A stretch of 64,000 bases of DNA, from the NCBI GenBank assembly GCA_903813345.2, contig CAIIXF020000003.1, positions 15,764,931 to 15,828,930 on the forward strand, written 5' to 3'. The position numbers and the translations under genes are program-made. The notes below the pieces were generated by a model. It worked only from the letters and a program-made list of their open reading frames with translations, was not told the DNA's origin and did no database searches. The stretch is from Owenia fusiformis (taxonomy: Eukaryota > Annelida > Polychaeta > Sabellida > Oweniidae). Positions 35,901-39,593 of the stretch are shown here, piece after piece (position 1 is the first letter of the stretch; each line of letters opens with the position of its first letter).

Positions 35901-36500
35901 AAAAGTTAACCATACATTCACGTATCGATTAGATATTCACTCTACTTCGAGTATTTGAATTATTTCCCAAGTGGACGAATGATCAAAGAACTAACAGATG
36001 AGACGAGAATTATTGCAACTGAAACGACGACTAAAGAGAAAGTAAAATAGTAAGTAAATACTCCAATGGTGAGAGTTAAAACCTAAAATCGGAATATCAA
36101 AAATAACATCATTACAAATACGACTTTAAGCATTGTATTCATCCAAACGCACCTTCAAAAATTACAAGACTGGGATTGGAAATATATTGCTTCCAGATCA
36201 TTATGTTCTAGCCCCATAAAGTTAGAACCAACATTGGTTGTGACAAGTGATTTTAAGAGTAAGCTTTATCCACCTTTATCTCCAATATGCTATACAGTAT
36301 TTCACCCGTCTTTGATTTTTTAATTACTCAACTTCTTCCTTAAAAAACTGTTGCGTTACTTACGTCGGTTTTATCCGAGGTGCTGGTGTTGGTGGTGTTG
36401 TACGCAGCGGTAATGTCAGTGTTGGTGGTGGCGGCGGTGGTTCTGCCTGTGTCGGACTGAAGGGCAATATCCCCAAAACTGTTATAAGCATCCACTTCAT
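2777..36500 (-). CDS. TEP: Thioester-containing protein (TEP, A2M superfamily), 5' half of gene with nine alternative bait exons
   Basis: Gene-level entry; exons follow. Family knowledge: A2M/TEP proteins are secreted. Cleavage of the bait region by a protease triggers a conformational change and thioester-mediated tagging or trapping. Seen: 18 constant exons, lengths 137,149,26,154,71,126,40,100,88,234,98,115,114,63,186,150,147,58, join in one frame to 685 codons plus 1 nt. This matches where the bait region starts in human A2M (about residue 690). Landmarks in order: signal peptide, MG1, QTDKAIYKPGQ at the MG2 start, VLPKFEV at the MG3 start, YTYGKNVKG, VIARGNII, MAPTARIIVFY, VGILAVDQSVLLL (MG6), a six-Arg run, NAGVKVLTDAY. 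Nine alternative exons follow. No anaphylatoxin-like cysteine pattern follows the Arg run, so TEP/CD109-like fits better than C3. The thioester half is outside the window (left). Confidence 0.93.
2925..3968. other. Intron between bait exons 19h and 19i
   Basis: Nothing coding is supported. It contains a G-run near 3317. The 60 nt next to the 19h donor (3905-3968) match the sequence next to the 19g donor. Confidence 0.7.
3969..4182 (-). CDS. TEP: TEP alternative bait exon 19h (Lys/Pro-rich)
   Basis: 214 nt, the longest cassette (70 codons), phase 1 in and phase 2 out. Acceptor GGTTTATAG, donor GTATTA. It begins FSPVQSMRPIKWARPKRPGK, is rich in Lys, Pro and Ser, and ends TVSTRTIFPDTWVWTWATTG. 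The motif has two conservative changes (E to D, I to V). Confidence 0.92.
4183..5267. other. Intron between bait exons 19g and 19h
   Basis: Sequence just upstream of the 19h acceptor ('ATTACTCACAAAAGCAC' on plus, near 4217) is repeated upstream of 19g near 6199. No gene is seen. Confidence 0.7.
5268..5785 (+). mobile_element. MITE family A, copy 2, split by an insertion
   Basis: The left part (5268-5386) and right part (about 5695-5785) match copy 1, but roughly 300 bp of unrelated DNA separates them. GATATC occurs on both sides of the insertion. The internal palindrome is broken at the insertion site. Confidence 0.8.
5961..6171 (-). CDS. TEP: TEP alternative bait exon 19g (proline/glycine-rich)
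   Basis: 211 nt, phase 1 in and phase 2 out, 69 codons. Acceptor GTTTTATAG, donor GTATTA. It begins IYPPPIFLMRPGEV. Two runs of five and six prolines (PAPPPPPRGGAPPPPPPSNN) follow, then PVSTRTIFPETWIWALATTG. The flanking introns are clearly duplicated with exon 19h. Confidence 0.93.
6451..6822. repeat. Tandem duplication, 186-bp unit, two copies
   Basis: AACTATAGCTGGTTTTAATC starts at 6451 and again at 6637. The units are nearly identical and run through 'ACCGTGGGTACTGGGCTCAC' in both. Confidence 0.93.
6823..7600. repeat. Degenerate repeats ending in a (GACG/GACA)n microsatellite
   Basis: Degenerate copies of 'TTCGCGAGACAAAAATGGCG' and 'AACTTAAAACGGGAATC' recur from about 6915 to 7540. The stretch ends in GACGGACGGACG then GACAGACAGACA (about 7556-7593). 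The layout is like the tail of the element at 16649-18142, so it is probably a related mobile element remnant. Confidence 0.8.
8362..8545 (-). CDS. TEP: TEP alternative bait exon 19f (threonine-rich)
   Basis: 184 nt, phase 1 in and phase 2 out, 60 codons. The upstream acceptor is CATGCAG. A second in-frame acceptor 9 nt on (at 8536) would drop three residues. The bait is rich in Thr (TRPFTTTFLPTRGTTTTTMS), suggesting mucin-like O-glycosylation, then PIRKSFPETWIWTSTSTG. Donor GTATCT. Confidence 0.92.
8546..10716. other. Long intron between 19e and 19f, no feature
   Basis: AT-rich, no repeat structure or exon recognised. No bait-type F-P-E-T-W motif was found in it. Confidence 0.6.
10717..11214. 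mobile_element. Non-autonomous Tc1/mariner-type element
   Basis: About 498 bp with terminal inverted repeats: left ATACAGGTTGGGCAAATAAA; the right end, read inverted, is TAAAGGGTGGGCAATAAAAA. Both ends run on through ATGGGACA and are next to TA. There is no transposase frame. It lies 80 nt from the 19e donor. Confidence 0.85.
11296..11482 (-). CDS. TEP: TEP alternative bait exon 19e (highly charged)
   Basis: 187 nt, phase 1 in and phase 2 out, 61 codons. Acceptor CTTTCAG, donor GTATAT. It begins PSYVKKVKPIRKVATNGFAI, followed by a Glu/Arg/Asn-rich stretch (EERNEREHVDKNEAK), then TPTRVRSLFPETWIWSTLLTG. It contains many Lys/Arg sites for trypsin-like proteases. Confidence 0.92.
11483..12163. 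other. Intron between 19d and 19e
   Basis: Nothing coding is supported. A GC-richer patch lies at about 11590-11760, of unknown origin. Positions about 12098-12163 belong to the conserved block downstream of the 19d donor. Confidence 0.6.
12164..12335 (-). CDS. TEP: TEP alternative bait exon 19d
   Basis: 172 nt, phase 1 in and phase 2 out, 56 codons. Acceptor GTTTCAG, donor GTACCT. The bait starts YYYAMFPDVDVAYGAPRGID, has a charged D/K/R stretch, and ends TPERVRSLFPETWIWTDIIAG. It shares its 3' part and downstream intron with 19b and 19c. Confidence 0.93.
12502..12742 (-). mobile_element. MITE family A, copy 3
   Basis: A 241-bp copy in the reverse orientation, TCCTCCTAAGCAGG to GATCGGAGGA. 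The internal CTGTCGCAGTGTTGCGACAG palindrome is intact. It sits in the intron between 19c and 19d. Confidence 0.9.
12743..13486. other. Intron between 19c and 19d
   Basis: AT-rich, no gene. The last about 65 nt before 13487 are the conserved block next to the 19c donor. A region near 13260-13350 resembles 14320-14410 ('TTTCTAGGTCAATAT' versus 'TTCCAAGGTCAATAT'), showing duplicated introns. Confidence 0.65.
13487..13649 (-). CDS. TEP: TEP alternative bait exon 19c
   Basis: 163 nt, phase 1 in and phase 2 out, 53 codons. Acceptor TATTTTCAG, donor GTACCT. The bait begins FLLEKESFVFTNGGALGHF, continues with a lysine/glycine-rich part, and ends SPERVRSLFPETWIWTDIMAG. The C-terminal third is nearly identical to 19d, which shows recent duplication of this half. 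Confidence 0.93.
13650..15563. other. Introns around 19b, no further gene
   Basis: Covers 13650-14535 and 14648-15563. Apart from exon 19b and its conserved donor-side block, nothing coding is supported. Open frames here lack family similarity and splice context. Confidence 0.6.
14536..14647 (-). CDS. TEP: TEP alternative bait exon 19b (short, acidic)
   Basis: 112 nt, phase 1 in and phase 2 out, the shortest cassette (36 codons). Acceptor TTATTTCAG, donor GTACCT. It encodes YPVFYEYGEDWGNDSEITIP, then ERSLFPETWIWADQITG. The bait is acidic and aromatic with few basic residues, so predicted protease sensitivity differs strongly from its neighbours. Confidence 0.92.
15564..15747 (-). CDS. TEP: TEP alternative bait exon 19a (basic, two Cys)
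   Basis: 184 nt, phase 1 in and phase 2 out, 60 codons between. Acceptor CATTTTCAG, donor GTACTT. It begins PFLIRGCRKGKRCAASFYVD, a very basic bait with two cysteines, then SISIRTRFPETWLWTNVILG. The R-x-x-F-P-E-T-W-L-W motif is the family signature just after the bait. The cysteines are unusual; they could form a loop or a disulphide. Confidence 0.92.
15748..16648. other. Intron upstream of 19a, first part
   Basis: No exon or repeat is recognised apart from AT-rich DNA. The intron continues to exon 18 at 18998. Confidence 0.6.
16649..18142. mobile_element. Element with internal 162-bp tandem repeats and (GACA/GACG)n tail
   Basis: The ends are inverted: left ATGTCCCCACCAAGTGGTG, right CACTATGTGGTGGGGACAT. 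Inside are about five tandem units of 162 bp ('TACCCAGAAT' at 16761, 16923, 17085, 17247, 17408). Then comes a degenerate part and a GACAGACG microsatellite (18030-18096). There is no transposase. The open frames over the microsatellite are spurious. Confidence 0.85.
18143..18997. other. Intron just downstream of TEP exon 18
   Basis: No exon is supported. Contains the hairpin palindrome at 18842-18977, listed separately. A GC-richer patch at 18490-18560 looked like a possible exon but has no convincing splice or family signal. Confidence 0.6.
18842..18977. repeat. Hairpin palindrome a, beside the exon 18 donor
   Basis: Arms CCATCCTATGATTTTTTCAG / CTCAAAATCATAGGATATCC and GATATTGATATATGCA / TGCAGATATCAATATC enclose a loop with CTCGTTCGCTTCACTTTCTC. 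It starts about 20 nt into the intron after the last constant exon. Confidence 0.75.
18998..19055 (-). CDS. TEP: TEP exon 18: last constant exon before the bait array
   Basis: 58 nt encode NAGVKVLTDAYIHKEKDDY plus a first codon base C. This matches the 'E-A-G-x-x-x-x-T-D' strand just before the bait region. Acceptor GATTTCAG, donor GTACGT. The phase-1 end fits every one of the nine downstream alternative exons. A hairpin palindrome begins about 20 nt into the following intron. Confidence 0.9.
19312..19458 (-). CDS. TEP: TEP exon 17: MG6 with polyarginine processing-type site
   Basis: 49 codons, residues 618-666, from VLSELGSYDTSEDN through PWGRRRRRRSIWWPWF to DIGADATEMFE. The six-Arg run before Ser sits where C3/C4/C5 carry their RRRR/RKRR cleavage site and some TEPs carry dibasic sites. 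Cleavage by a furin-like protease, giving a two-chain protein, is inference. Acceptor CTCTTTAG, donor GTAAGT, phase 0 on both sides. Confidence 0.93.
19638..19787 (-). CDS. TEP: TEP exon 16: MG6 first half
   Basis: 50 codons, residues 568-617. It contains VTVRFNKPQTKPGEEVTVDV and SFVGILAVDQSVLLLKTGND, matching the very conserved 'K-P-G-x-x-V' and 'V-G-x-L-A-V-D-x-S-V-L-L-L' of MG6. Acceptor TTTATTAG, donor GTATGA (weak), phase 0 on both sides. Confidence 0.94.
20130..20315 (-). CDS. TEP: TEP exon 15: MG5
   Basis: 62 codons, residues 506-567. It begins VIARGNIIEVDEV (family pattern 'Y-x-V-x-x-R-G-N-I') and contains VTCLMAPTARIIVFYI ('M-A-P-x-A-R-x-x-V-Y-Y') and VIADSLEVKVN ('V-x-A-D-S'). All three are hallmarks of A2M/TEP MG5. 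Acceptor ATTTTAG, donor GTACGT, phase 0 on both sides. Confidence 0.93.
20316..21175. other. TEP intron 14, no exon recognised
   Basis: A minus-strand open frame at about 20870-21064 (including NSGLLQGEIYDCH) is preceded by an AG. It matches no A2M domain and is not needed, since exon 14 joins exon 15 in frame. Confidence 0.6.
21176..21238 (-). CDS. TEP: TEP exon 14: MG5
   Basis: 21 codons: AGMNAEFKVRSTKAITGFKY plus Ile. This resembles the 'G-x-x-x-x-F-x-V-x-S-T-x-x-x-x-x-F-x-Y' strand of MG5. Acceptor TATCTCAG, donor GTAAGT, phase 0 on both sides. It joins directly to VIARGNII of exon 15. Confidence 0.86.
21349..21462 (-). CDS. TEP: TEP exon 13: MG5 start
   Basis: 38 codons, residues 447-484, starting AVLVSNTRISAYKTVD and ending TDLEEVK. 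Acceptor TCTGTTAG, donor GTAATA, phase 0 on both sides. The sequence is less conserved; the call rests on phase continuity and its place between MG4 and the clear MG5 exons. Confidence 0.8.
21646..21760 (-). CDS. TEP: TEP exon 12: MG4
   Basis: It encodes RYVKPTPTTVESEYRIPDDG, then VVVITITNIDMDIDTLDLR. The DDG-VV-I pattern fits the MG4 strand that binds the next domain. Acceptor TACGTAG, donor GTAAGT, phase 2 in and phase 0 out. Confidence 0.87.
22017..22114 (-). CDS. TEP: TEP exon 11: MG4
   Basis: It encodes VKASRPDGSPLGVGHNERIS, completing 'YTAY|VKASRPDGSPL', the family pattern 'P-Y-x-G-K-V-x-x-D-G-x-P'. Acceptor TGTTATAG, donor GTAGGA, phase 0 in and phase 2 out. The phase-2 end is required by exon 12, which confirms the call. 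Confidence 0.87.
22245..22325 (-). repeat. tRNA-derived sequence (SINE-head-like)
   Basis: On minus it reads GGGTGAATAGCTCAGTGGTA, later GGTTCGATCTCC: good A-box and B-box type promoter elements at tRNA spacing. The D-stem and T-stem do not pair properly, so it is probably a tRNA-derived SINE head or tRNA pseudogene. It lies in a TEP intron. Confidence 0.6.
22907..23140 (-). CDS. TEP: TEP exon 10: MG3-MG4
   Basis: Exactly 78 codons, residues 298-375. The exon opens IDGRVAFSIPISELL, ends LRAGLSYTAY, and spans the MG3/MG4 boundary. Acceptor ATTTGTAG, donor GTAAGT, phase 0 on both sides. It is the largest constant exon here. Confidence 0.9.
23141..24091. other. TEP intron 9, part
   Basis: No gene is seen. 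The 23600-23960 stretch is richer in CG and in 'GTTCGAACAATC/CGTTCAG' motifs and may be an old transposon, but no ends were found. Confidence 0.5.
24092..24719 (+). mobile_element. Foldback mariner-type element
   Basis: Terminal inverted repeats ATACAAGGGCCGATCAAAAA / TTTTTGATCGGCCCTTGTAT extend inward through TTTCTTACCGTTGGCTCT. Inner arms around 'GTCAATTCATATTTTCAATG' are also inverted. TA flanks both ends. It carries the last part of a mariner transposase (next entry). Confidence 0.88.
24228..24448 (+). pseudogene. Mariner transposase C-terminal remnant
   Basis: The frame starting at 24194 ends KHVFLDRVDRYRKCIATGVK and then Y, followed by a few residues and a stop. This matches the 'F-x-x-W-V-x-R-Y-x-K-C-I-x-x-x-G-x-Y' end of mariner transposases, with W changed to R. 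No catalytic domain is present, so it is a relic. Confidence 0.6.
24893..25030. repeat. Half copy of hairpin family i plus a small hairpin
   Basis: 'CGGTCCCTCGGGGAGATATA' to 'CCAAAACCTCCCAGTACATA' matches one side of the palindrome at 51052-51158. The following GTATTCACCTCGCCC / GGGCTGCGGTGAATATAC forms a short hairpin. Confidence 0.65.
25351..25438 (-). CDS. TEP: TEP exon 9: MG3
   Basis: It encodes LYTYGKNVKGKVTLQCSL and on to MVNKTYQ, the conserved 'A/L-x-YTYGKxVxGxVxV' strand of MG3. Acceptor AATTTAG, donor GTAAAA (weak), phase 2 in and phase 0 out. Confidence 0.9.
25439..26355. other. TEP intron 8, part, no feature
   Basis: AT-rich. Nothing coding or clearly repetitive is recognised. 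Confidence 0.6.
26356..26432. repeat. Hairpin palindrome l
   Basis: AAGCTAAGTTCACACCAACG pairs with CGTTGCTGTGAACCTAGCTT around a GC-rich centre (GGCGCTTTGATGGCGC...). Confidence 0.8.
26481..26594. repeat. Hairpin palindrome c
   Basis: GGTTATGTCACTATGACGTG and CACGTCATAGTGACATAACT are perfect inverted arms that continue inward. The centre is AATATAGGCCGACCTTGGAA. Confidence 0.85.
26831..26930 (-). CDS. TEP: TEP exon 8: MG3 start
   Basis: It completes the VLPKFEV motif at the start of MG3 and continues through KIKPSRAYILYDGDND to GKIEAL. The acidic DGDNDDKD loop looks lineage-specific. Acceptor ATTTCAG, donor GTAAGT, phase 1 in and phase 2 out. Confidence 0.91.
27229..27688. repeat. Foldback repeat of about 460 bp in TEP intron 7
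   Basis: TCACTGCTCCACAGCTTGAT... is mirrored by ...GTTGTGGAACAGTGA. Inner arms include CTAACTGCAGTTAG and CAAACCTCCGATTTCAGCT / TGAAATCAGAGGTTTATCG. Pairing is imperfect, so this is an old element. Confidence 0.75.
27940..27979 (-). CDS. TEP: TEP exon 7: MG2-MG3 junction
   Basis: 40 nt encode GEKTTKIFTVEEFG, the 'F-x-VEE(Y/F)' linker that precedes VLPKFEV in TEP proteins. Acceptor AATTTTAG, donor GTAATT, phase 0 in and phase 1 out. Confidence 0.88.
28322..28447 (-). CDS. TEP: TEP exon 6: MG2
   Basis: Exactly 42 codons, residues 180-221. It includes DKNNNKIKQWL and LSDQPPLGDWKITVTV, the 'D-N-x-I-x-QW' and 'P-x-G-x-W-x-I' strands typical of MG2. Acceptor CATTTAG, donor GTACGT, phase 0 on both sides. 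Confidence 0.91.
28448..29445. other. TEP intron 5 with a dispersed repeat
   Basis: About 28810-28900 ('GACGTCATCAATGGCGGTTT' and on) is related, inverted, to 54630-54700 ('TTTTGAAACCGCCATCTTGG'). No gene is supported. Confidence 0.5.
29446..29516 (-). CDS. TEP: TEP exon 5: MG2
   Basis: It encodes residues 156-179, VKFRVLVIKPDCIPLDEP and following, matching the 'V-x-FRV' strand right after the YKPGQ motif in A2M proteins. Acceptor CTTTCAG, donor GTAATA, phase 1 in and phase 0 out. The preceding 3-kb intron is filled with a foldback and a mariner-type element. Confidence 0.9.
29718..30672. repeat. Large foldback of about 955 bp in TEP intron 4
   Basis: Outer ends TTAAGGTGACATTAAAG / CTTAGCCTTCGCCTTAA. 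Inner arms TTCATAACTATGAATTGGAG / ACACCTAGAATTCATAGTTATG and GAAGTGAGGCTTATTTTTGA / TCAAAAATTAACCTCACTTC. Each arm is about 300 bp. The open frames inside are not gene-like. Confidence 0.8.
31139..31281. repeat. Hairpin palindrome d
   Basis: TTATCACACATTTCAGCATG ... CATAAGCTGAAACGTGTGAT outer, GATACAGGAAATATTCCAC / GTGGAATATTTCCTGTATC inner. The centre is ACGAAAGCGAAGCTTGAGTG. It is nested in the mariner-like element. Confidence 0.85.
31726..32085 (+). pseudogene. Broken mariner/Tc1 transposase fragment
   Basis: It contains HYIFQQDGAPSNKSHKSVK (catalytic-Asp block 'QQDGAP'). After frameshifts it has ELVYNESFTSILSLEEIIKL from the C-terminal region. The SPDLNP block is disrupted. No continuous frame spans the fragment, so it is not functional. 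Confidence 0.75.
32503..32656 (-). CDS. TEP: TEP exon 4: end of MG1, start of MG2
   Basis: It encodes residues 105-155, including EGVYTLTVSGSGGLRF and then VSVFIQTDKAIYKPGQE, one of the most conserved strings of the A2M/C3 superfamily at the MG1-MG2 boundary. Acceptor TTGCCCAG, donor GTTAGT, phase 0 in and phase 1 out. Confidence 0.92.
33201..33226 (-). CDS. TEP: TEP exon 3: 26-nt micro-exon in MG1
   Basis: The 26 nt lie between TTTTTCAG and GTAAGT and encode TSAVIAIP. They join phase 1 in to phase 0 out, giving a continuous MG1 strand between exon 2 (IAPG) and exon 4 (ILTSADEG). The good splice sites and exact phase fit support it despite its size. Confidence 0.8.
33227..34112. other. TEP intron 2
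   Basis: No feature apart from AT-rich DNA. The open reading frame running out of exon 2 across 33976-34112 is intron. Confidence 0.7.
34113..34261 (-). CDS. TEP: TEP exon 2: MG1 domain
   Basis: The acceptor TTTCAG joins in phase 2. The exon encodes residues 46-95, starting TYFVVTPKVFRRG and running through TVTAKVTKKGQTY to IAPG, which matches the first macroglobulin domain of the A2M family. The donor GTGAGA leaves phase 1. The frame stays open past this donor for a while, but only this donor joins in frame to the next exon. Confidence 0.88.
34784..35447. repeat. Foldback repeat of about 660 bp in TEP intron 1
   Basis: TGTATCAGATGCTGGCACAC mirrors GTGTGCCAGCATCTGATACA. Arms of about 280 bp continue through TTACACCTACTAGGTTACTC-type sequence and AGTCCAAAGATGAATAATAT. 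Similarity is high, so the insertion is fairly recent. Confidence 0.88.
35448..36363. other. TEP intron 1, 5' part
   Basis: Nothing coding is supported. It holds a short GC-richer stretch at 35575-35640. Confidence 0.6.
36364..36500 (-). CDS. TEP: TEP exon 1: signal peptide and proline-rich spacer
   Basis: The start ATG at 36500 opens MKWMLITVLGILPFSPTQA, a good secretory signal peptide. Cleavage probably falls after Ala19. A Pro/Thr-rich spacer (residues 20-45) begins with six prolines after a Glu. The donor is GTAAGT after CCGAC, phase 2. An upstream ATG 9 nt earlier, in another frame, makes a three-codon uORF whose TGA overlaps the main ATG. The 5' UTR next to it lies in a foldback element (36512-37360). 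Confidence 0.85.
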
Positions 36501-36511
36501 CTTGCCATTAA

Positions 36512-37360
36512 CACCCTATGCAGACAGAGCCTGTGGGAAATATTGGGTGCGGCGCAAATGAGCGGAGGGTGCGGAGCTAACGGTCATTTTTGAATTTAAA
36601 ATTGGGATATTTCTGAAACTAAGCCGTTTTGGGACTTCAAATATACCAAGATATGTGTATTTGACACCAAATATCAATAAAATTGTGAAAATAGTAGTGC
36701 AATTTATTTTATAGCGACGCAGTATGCCTTAAACATTTCCCAGACCTATATATTTTGAGACTATCCTTTTAATACTGCGTCCCCAGCATTCATAAAAAAT
36801 GGTGTTCAAGATACACTACCCATGCAAATTATTTTTGCATCTTGGAAGCCAGGCAGTATCTGTGTGATTCTATAAAAATTCGGAAATGTTCTTCAGATAT
36901 GAGCCCCTCTAAATATTGGGTGCGGAGCTACGTTTATGGAGCTGCTCCGCACCCAATATTTAGAGGGGGCTCATATCTGAAAAAAATTCCGAATTTTTAT
37001 AAAATCACACAGATACTGCCTGGCTTCCAAGATGCAAAAATAATTTGAAGAGATAGTGCACCTTGAACACCATTTTTTATGAATGCTGGGGACTCAGTAT
37101 TAAAAGGATAATTTCAAAATATATAGGTCTGGGAAAGGTTTAAGGCACACTGCGTCGCTATAGAATGAATTGCGCTACTATTTTCACAATTGTATTGATA
37201 TTTGGTGTCAAATACACATATCTTGGTATATTTGAAGTCCCAAAACGGCTTAGTTTCAGAAATATCCCAAATTTAAATTCAAAAATAACCGTTAGCTCCG
37301 CACCCTCCGCTCATTTGCTCCGCACCCAATATTTCCCACAGGCTCTGTCTGCATAGGGTG
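36512..37360. mobile_element. 849-bp foldback element abutting the TEP start
   Basis: CACCCTATGCAGACAGAGCC at one end is the exact inverse of GGCTCTGTCTGCATAGGGTG at the other. Arms of about 415 bp meet near 36936 around CTACGTTTATGGAGCTGC. The arms are highly similar. It lies only 12 nt upstream of the TEP initiation codon, so the 5' UTR and/or promoter lies in it or beyond it. Confidence 0.93.
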
Positions 37361-37871
37361 ATTAAGCTTAAGAATCAAAATGAGATTAGCATTTTTATTT
37401 AGTAATGTATAATTAAAGGTAGAACAGACACTTGACAGAAAGTGCTTCCATTTTAGAATGCTTTTGGCTCATGTTATCCCTTGTCATGCCTATTTTCCAA
37501 AAATGCCCAAAGAACATTGACGGTTTTTGCAATAATGCTTTGTTTTTTCTAGAGGATTGGTGTCGATATGGCGAACTAAATTCAACATTGTTCTTCTGTC
37601 AAACCAATAAATGAAAACATTGTCCCTTATGTAATTGTCACTGATTGACAACAATTTAATTCTAAAATTATTGATGCATATTTTATATAATTGTTTTTGT
37701 GAACTATTTTTGTTTTTTAGTACAATTGTTTTCGTTAGTACCTCAGTTGAAATACTCGATTTTGATTGGTCAACGAGCGGTGAATAATTTTAACTGTACA
37801 CCGCGCAATGCATTGCCGGTGAATAATATTCCCAGCATTCCACTAAAATGACGTCATTATCAGACGATAAA

Positions 37872-38027
37872 ATGGCCGCCGCTAGCACTAGCCGTTTCAA
37901 AAATGTTGAAGATGAGGATATTATTAGTCTCTTAGAGAGCAAAGACAGTCAAAAAACGAAGAAAAATCTAAAACTTTGTACAAAGCTTTTAGTGGACTTC
38001 GCCCAGGAGAGTAATTTGACAATTTGA
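37872..38027 (+). pseudogene. Crypton-like/tyrosine recombinase N-terminal fragment
   Basis: The frame begins MAASTSRFKNVEDEDIISLL, then ESKDSQKTKKNLKL, and stops after 51 codons. The pattern 'RF-x-x-V-x-x-E-D-I-x-x-L-L-x-x-K-D-S-x-x-T-K-K' is typical of the N-terminus of Crypton-derived (QRICH1/ZMYM/KIAA1958-like) proteins. Upstream are an ATTGG box and TGACGTCA. A shorter relative is at 51675. The recombinase part is missing. Confidence 0.6.
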
Positions 38028-38115
38028 TACAACATGAACGTCTCGAGGGTCTGGATCCAACTTCAAGTCAACTTCAAGGGTCAGAAAAATCTAAGTTATT
38101 CTTCGGACTAACAAA

Positions 38116-38248
38116 ACAATTATAGACCTCTCCATTCGGTTTACTGTCAAAATTATATCCCTCGACTGTAAACCTCGTCCTACGGTCTCGGTTTACAGTC
38201 TCGGGATATAATTTTGACAGTAAACCTCTGGAGAGGTCAATAATTGTA
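38116..38248. repeat. Hairpin palindrome e
   Basis: ACAATTATAGACCTCTCC / GGAGAGGTCAATAATTGT outer arms and GGTTTACTGTCAAAATTATA / TATAATTTTGACAGTAAACC inner arms, with loop CCTCGTCCTACGGTCTCGG. Confidence 0.88.
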
Positions 38249-39449
38249 TATTGTTCCTTTCAACCAATTCTTGAGAATGAAATAAAATATCTTTTCGAAC
38301 CTTGTTGGAACAAAATTGTACATACAGCATTTTCTTAGACCTCTCAATAATATACAAAGGAAAGCTTGGTTAATTTAACAACAAGTATTCAAAACATTTA
38401 AATAGAAACCCCATTGCATTCCGAACATATGATACGGAGAAAAAATACGTTTCTGATTTCTAAAACTATATAACTTTTCAAATTGAATTGTTTCCTTCAA
38501 AAGATGATCATTAAATGTTAAAAAGGCATATTTTGGAAATACTGTGAATAATTGGTGGACATCTTAAGAAGTTAGATGAAAATTTTAAAATTTAACAATG
38601 GTTAAAAAGATTGTCTAACAAACTCACTAATGTGACTCTCCCTTTATGATGTCATAAATTACAACTTGTTAGAGACCTGCATTGTTATTCATTTTCCTCT
38701 CTGGCTAAGATATCATTTTCTATATTTTAAATTTTTCATACTTTAATTAAAAAGTTGGACTAACGTGATGGCTGACATGGCCCGTTGATTTATTTACTTA
38801 GCATCATCAATCGAATTGTATTTCATCAAACAACATTATTGGATATTGTATGCTCTTACCATCAATAAACAGAACAATCGCATTATTGTTTTTGAAACTA
38901 TTGACTTTAATGGTTCTCATATCATATACTGTTATTTTATAACAAAGCAAAGGGATGAATGCGGAATGATCCAAACAGGATGTATATCATAGCGATATCA
39001 TCCCCTAGGCGCGTGTACAAGGCGCGCATGACGTTTTATTTTAAGAGCAATAATGAGGTTGAACCAGCAAATCGTTCGAATTCTTAAACGCAATGTCACG
39101 TAATATATTATTTTTGCTATTTATAAGCTAACAAGATTATTAAGCTCTAGTTTATGAAAGACAGCACAAAATAATATAAGATAATAATTATAGATATATT
39201 AACTACAAGTTTCTATTATTACAATATAATCATTAAACATATACATTTGGCTTCAGCCTTCAACCCAGTCATTCGTTTTCCGAAAACAACAGTCTTTACT
39301 ACCAACTATTAAGTGCTGTAAAATACAACTTTCGTTCGATTCTTGATGCGTAAGTTCAATTGAGAGATTAGTCTAAGTGCTAAATGTCTAATACTCGTTT
39401 TATTAAATAGCATGAGAGGCGAGCGGTCAATCATGCGATGCTATAGATA
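38249..39449. other. Intergenic, no feature seen
   Basis: AT-rich DNA without a supported gene or clear repeat. Confidence 0.55.
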
Positions 39450-39593
39450 GGTAGCTGCTCTGGGCATTGCATTCCCTGTACTAATGGATTTTGGAAGAAA
39501 TTTTGAATTAAAAGGGGTAGCTGCTTGAGGCACTGTACTACCCACGGGGTGACTTTGAAAGGTAGCTGCTCAGGGCACGGTACTAACTGGAAG
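39450..39593. repeat. Three spaced copies of a GGTAGCTGCTCAGGGCAC motif
   Basis: GGTAGCTGCTCTGGGCATTG, GGTAGCTGCTTGAGGCACTG and GGTAGCTGCTCAGGGCACGG occur at about 39450, 39526 and 39561 in one orientation. This is probably part of a dispersed repeat. Confidence 0.7.

Noticed and set aside
36842-37048. 68-codon frame in the foldback
   Set aside because: It spans the centre of an inverted repeat; not a gene.
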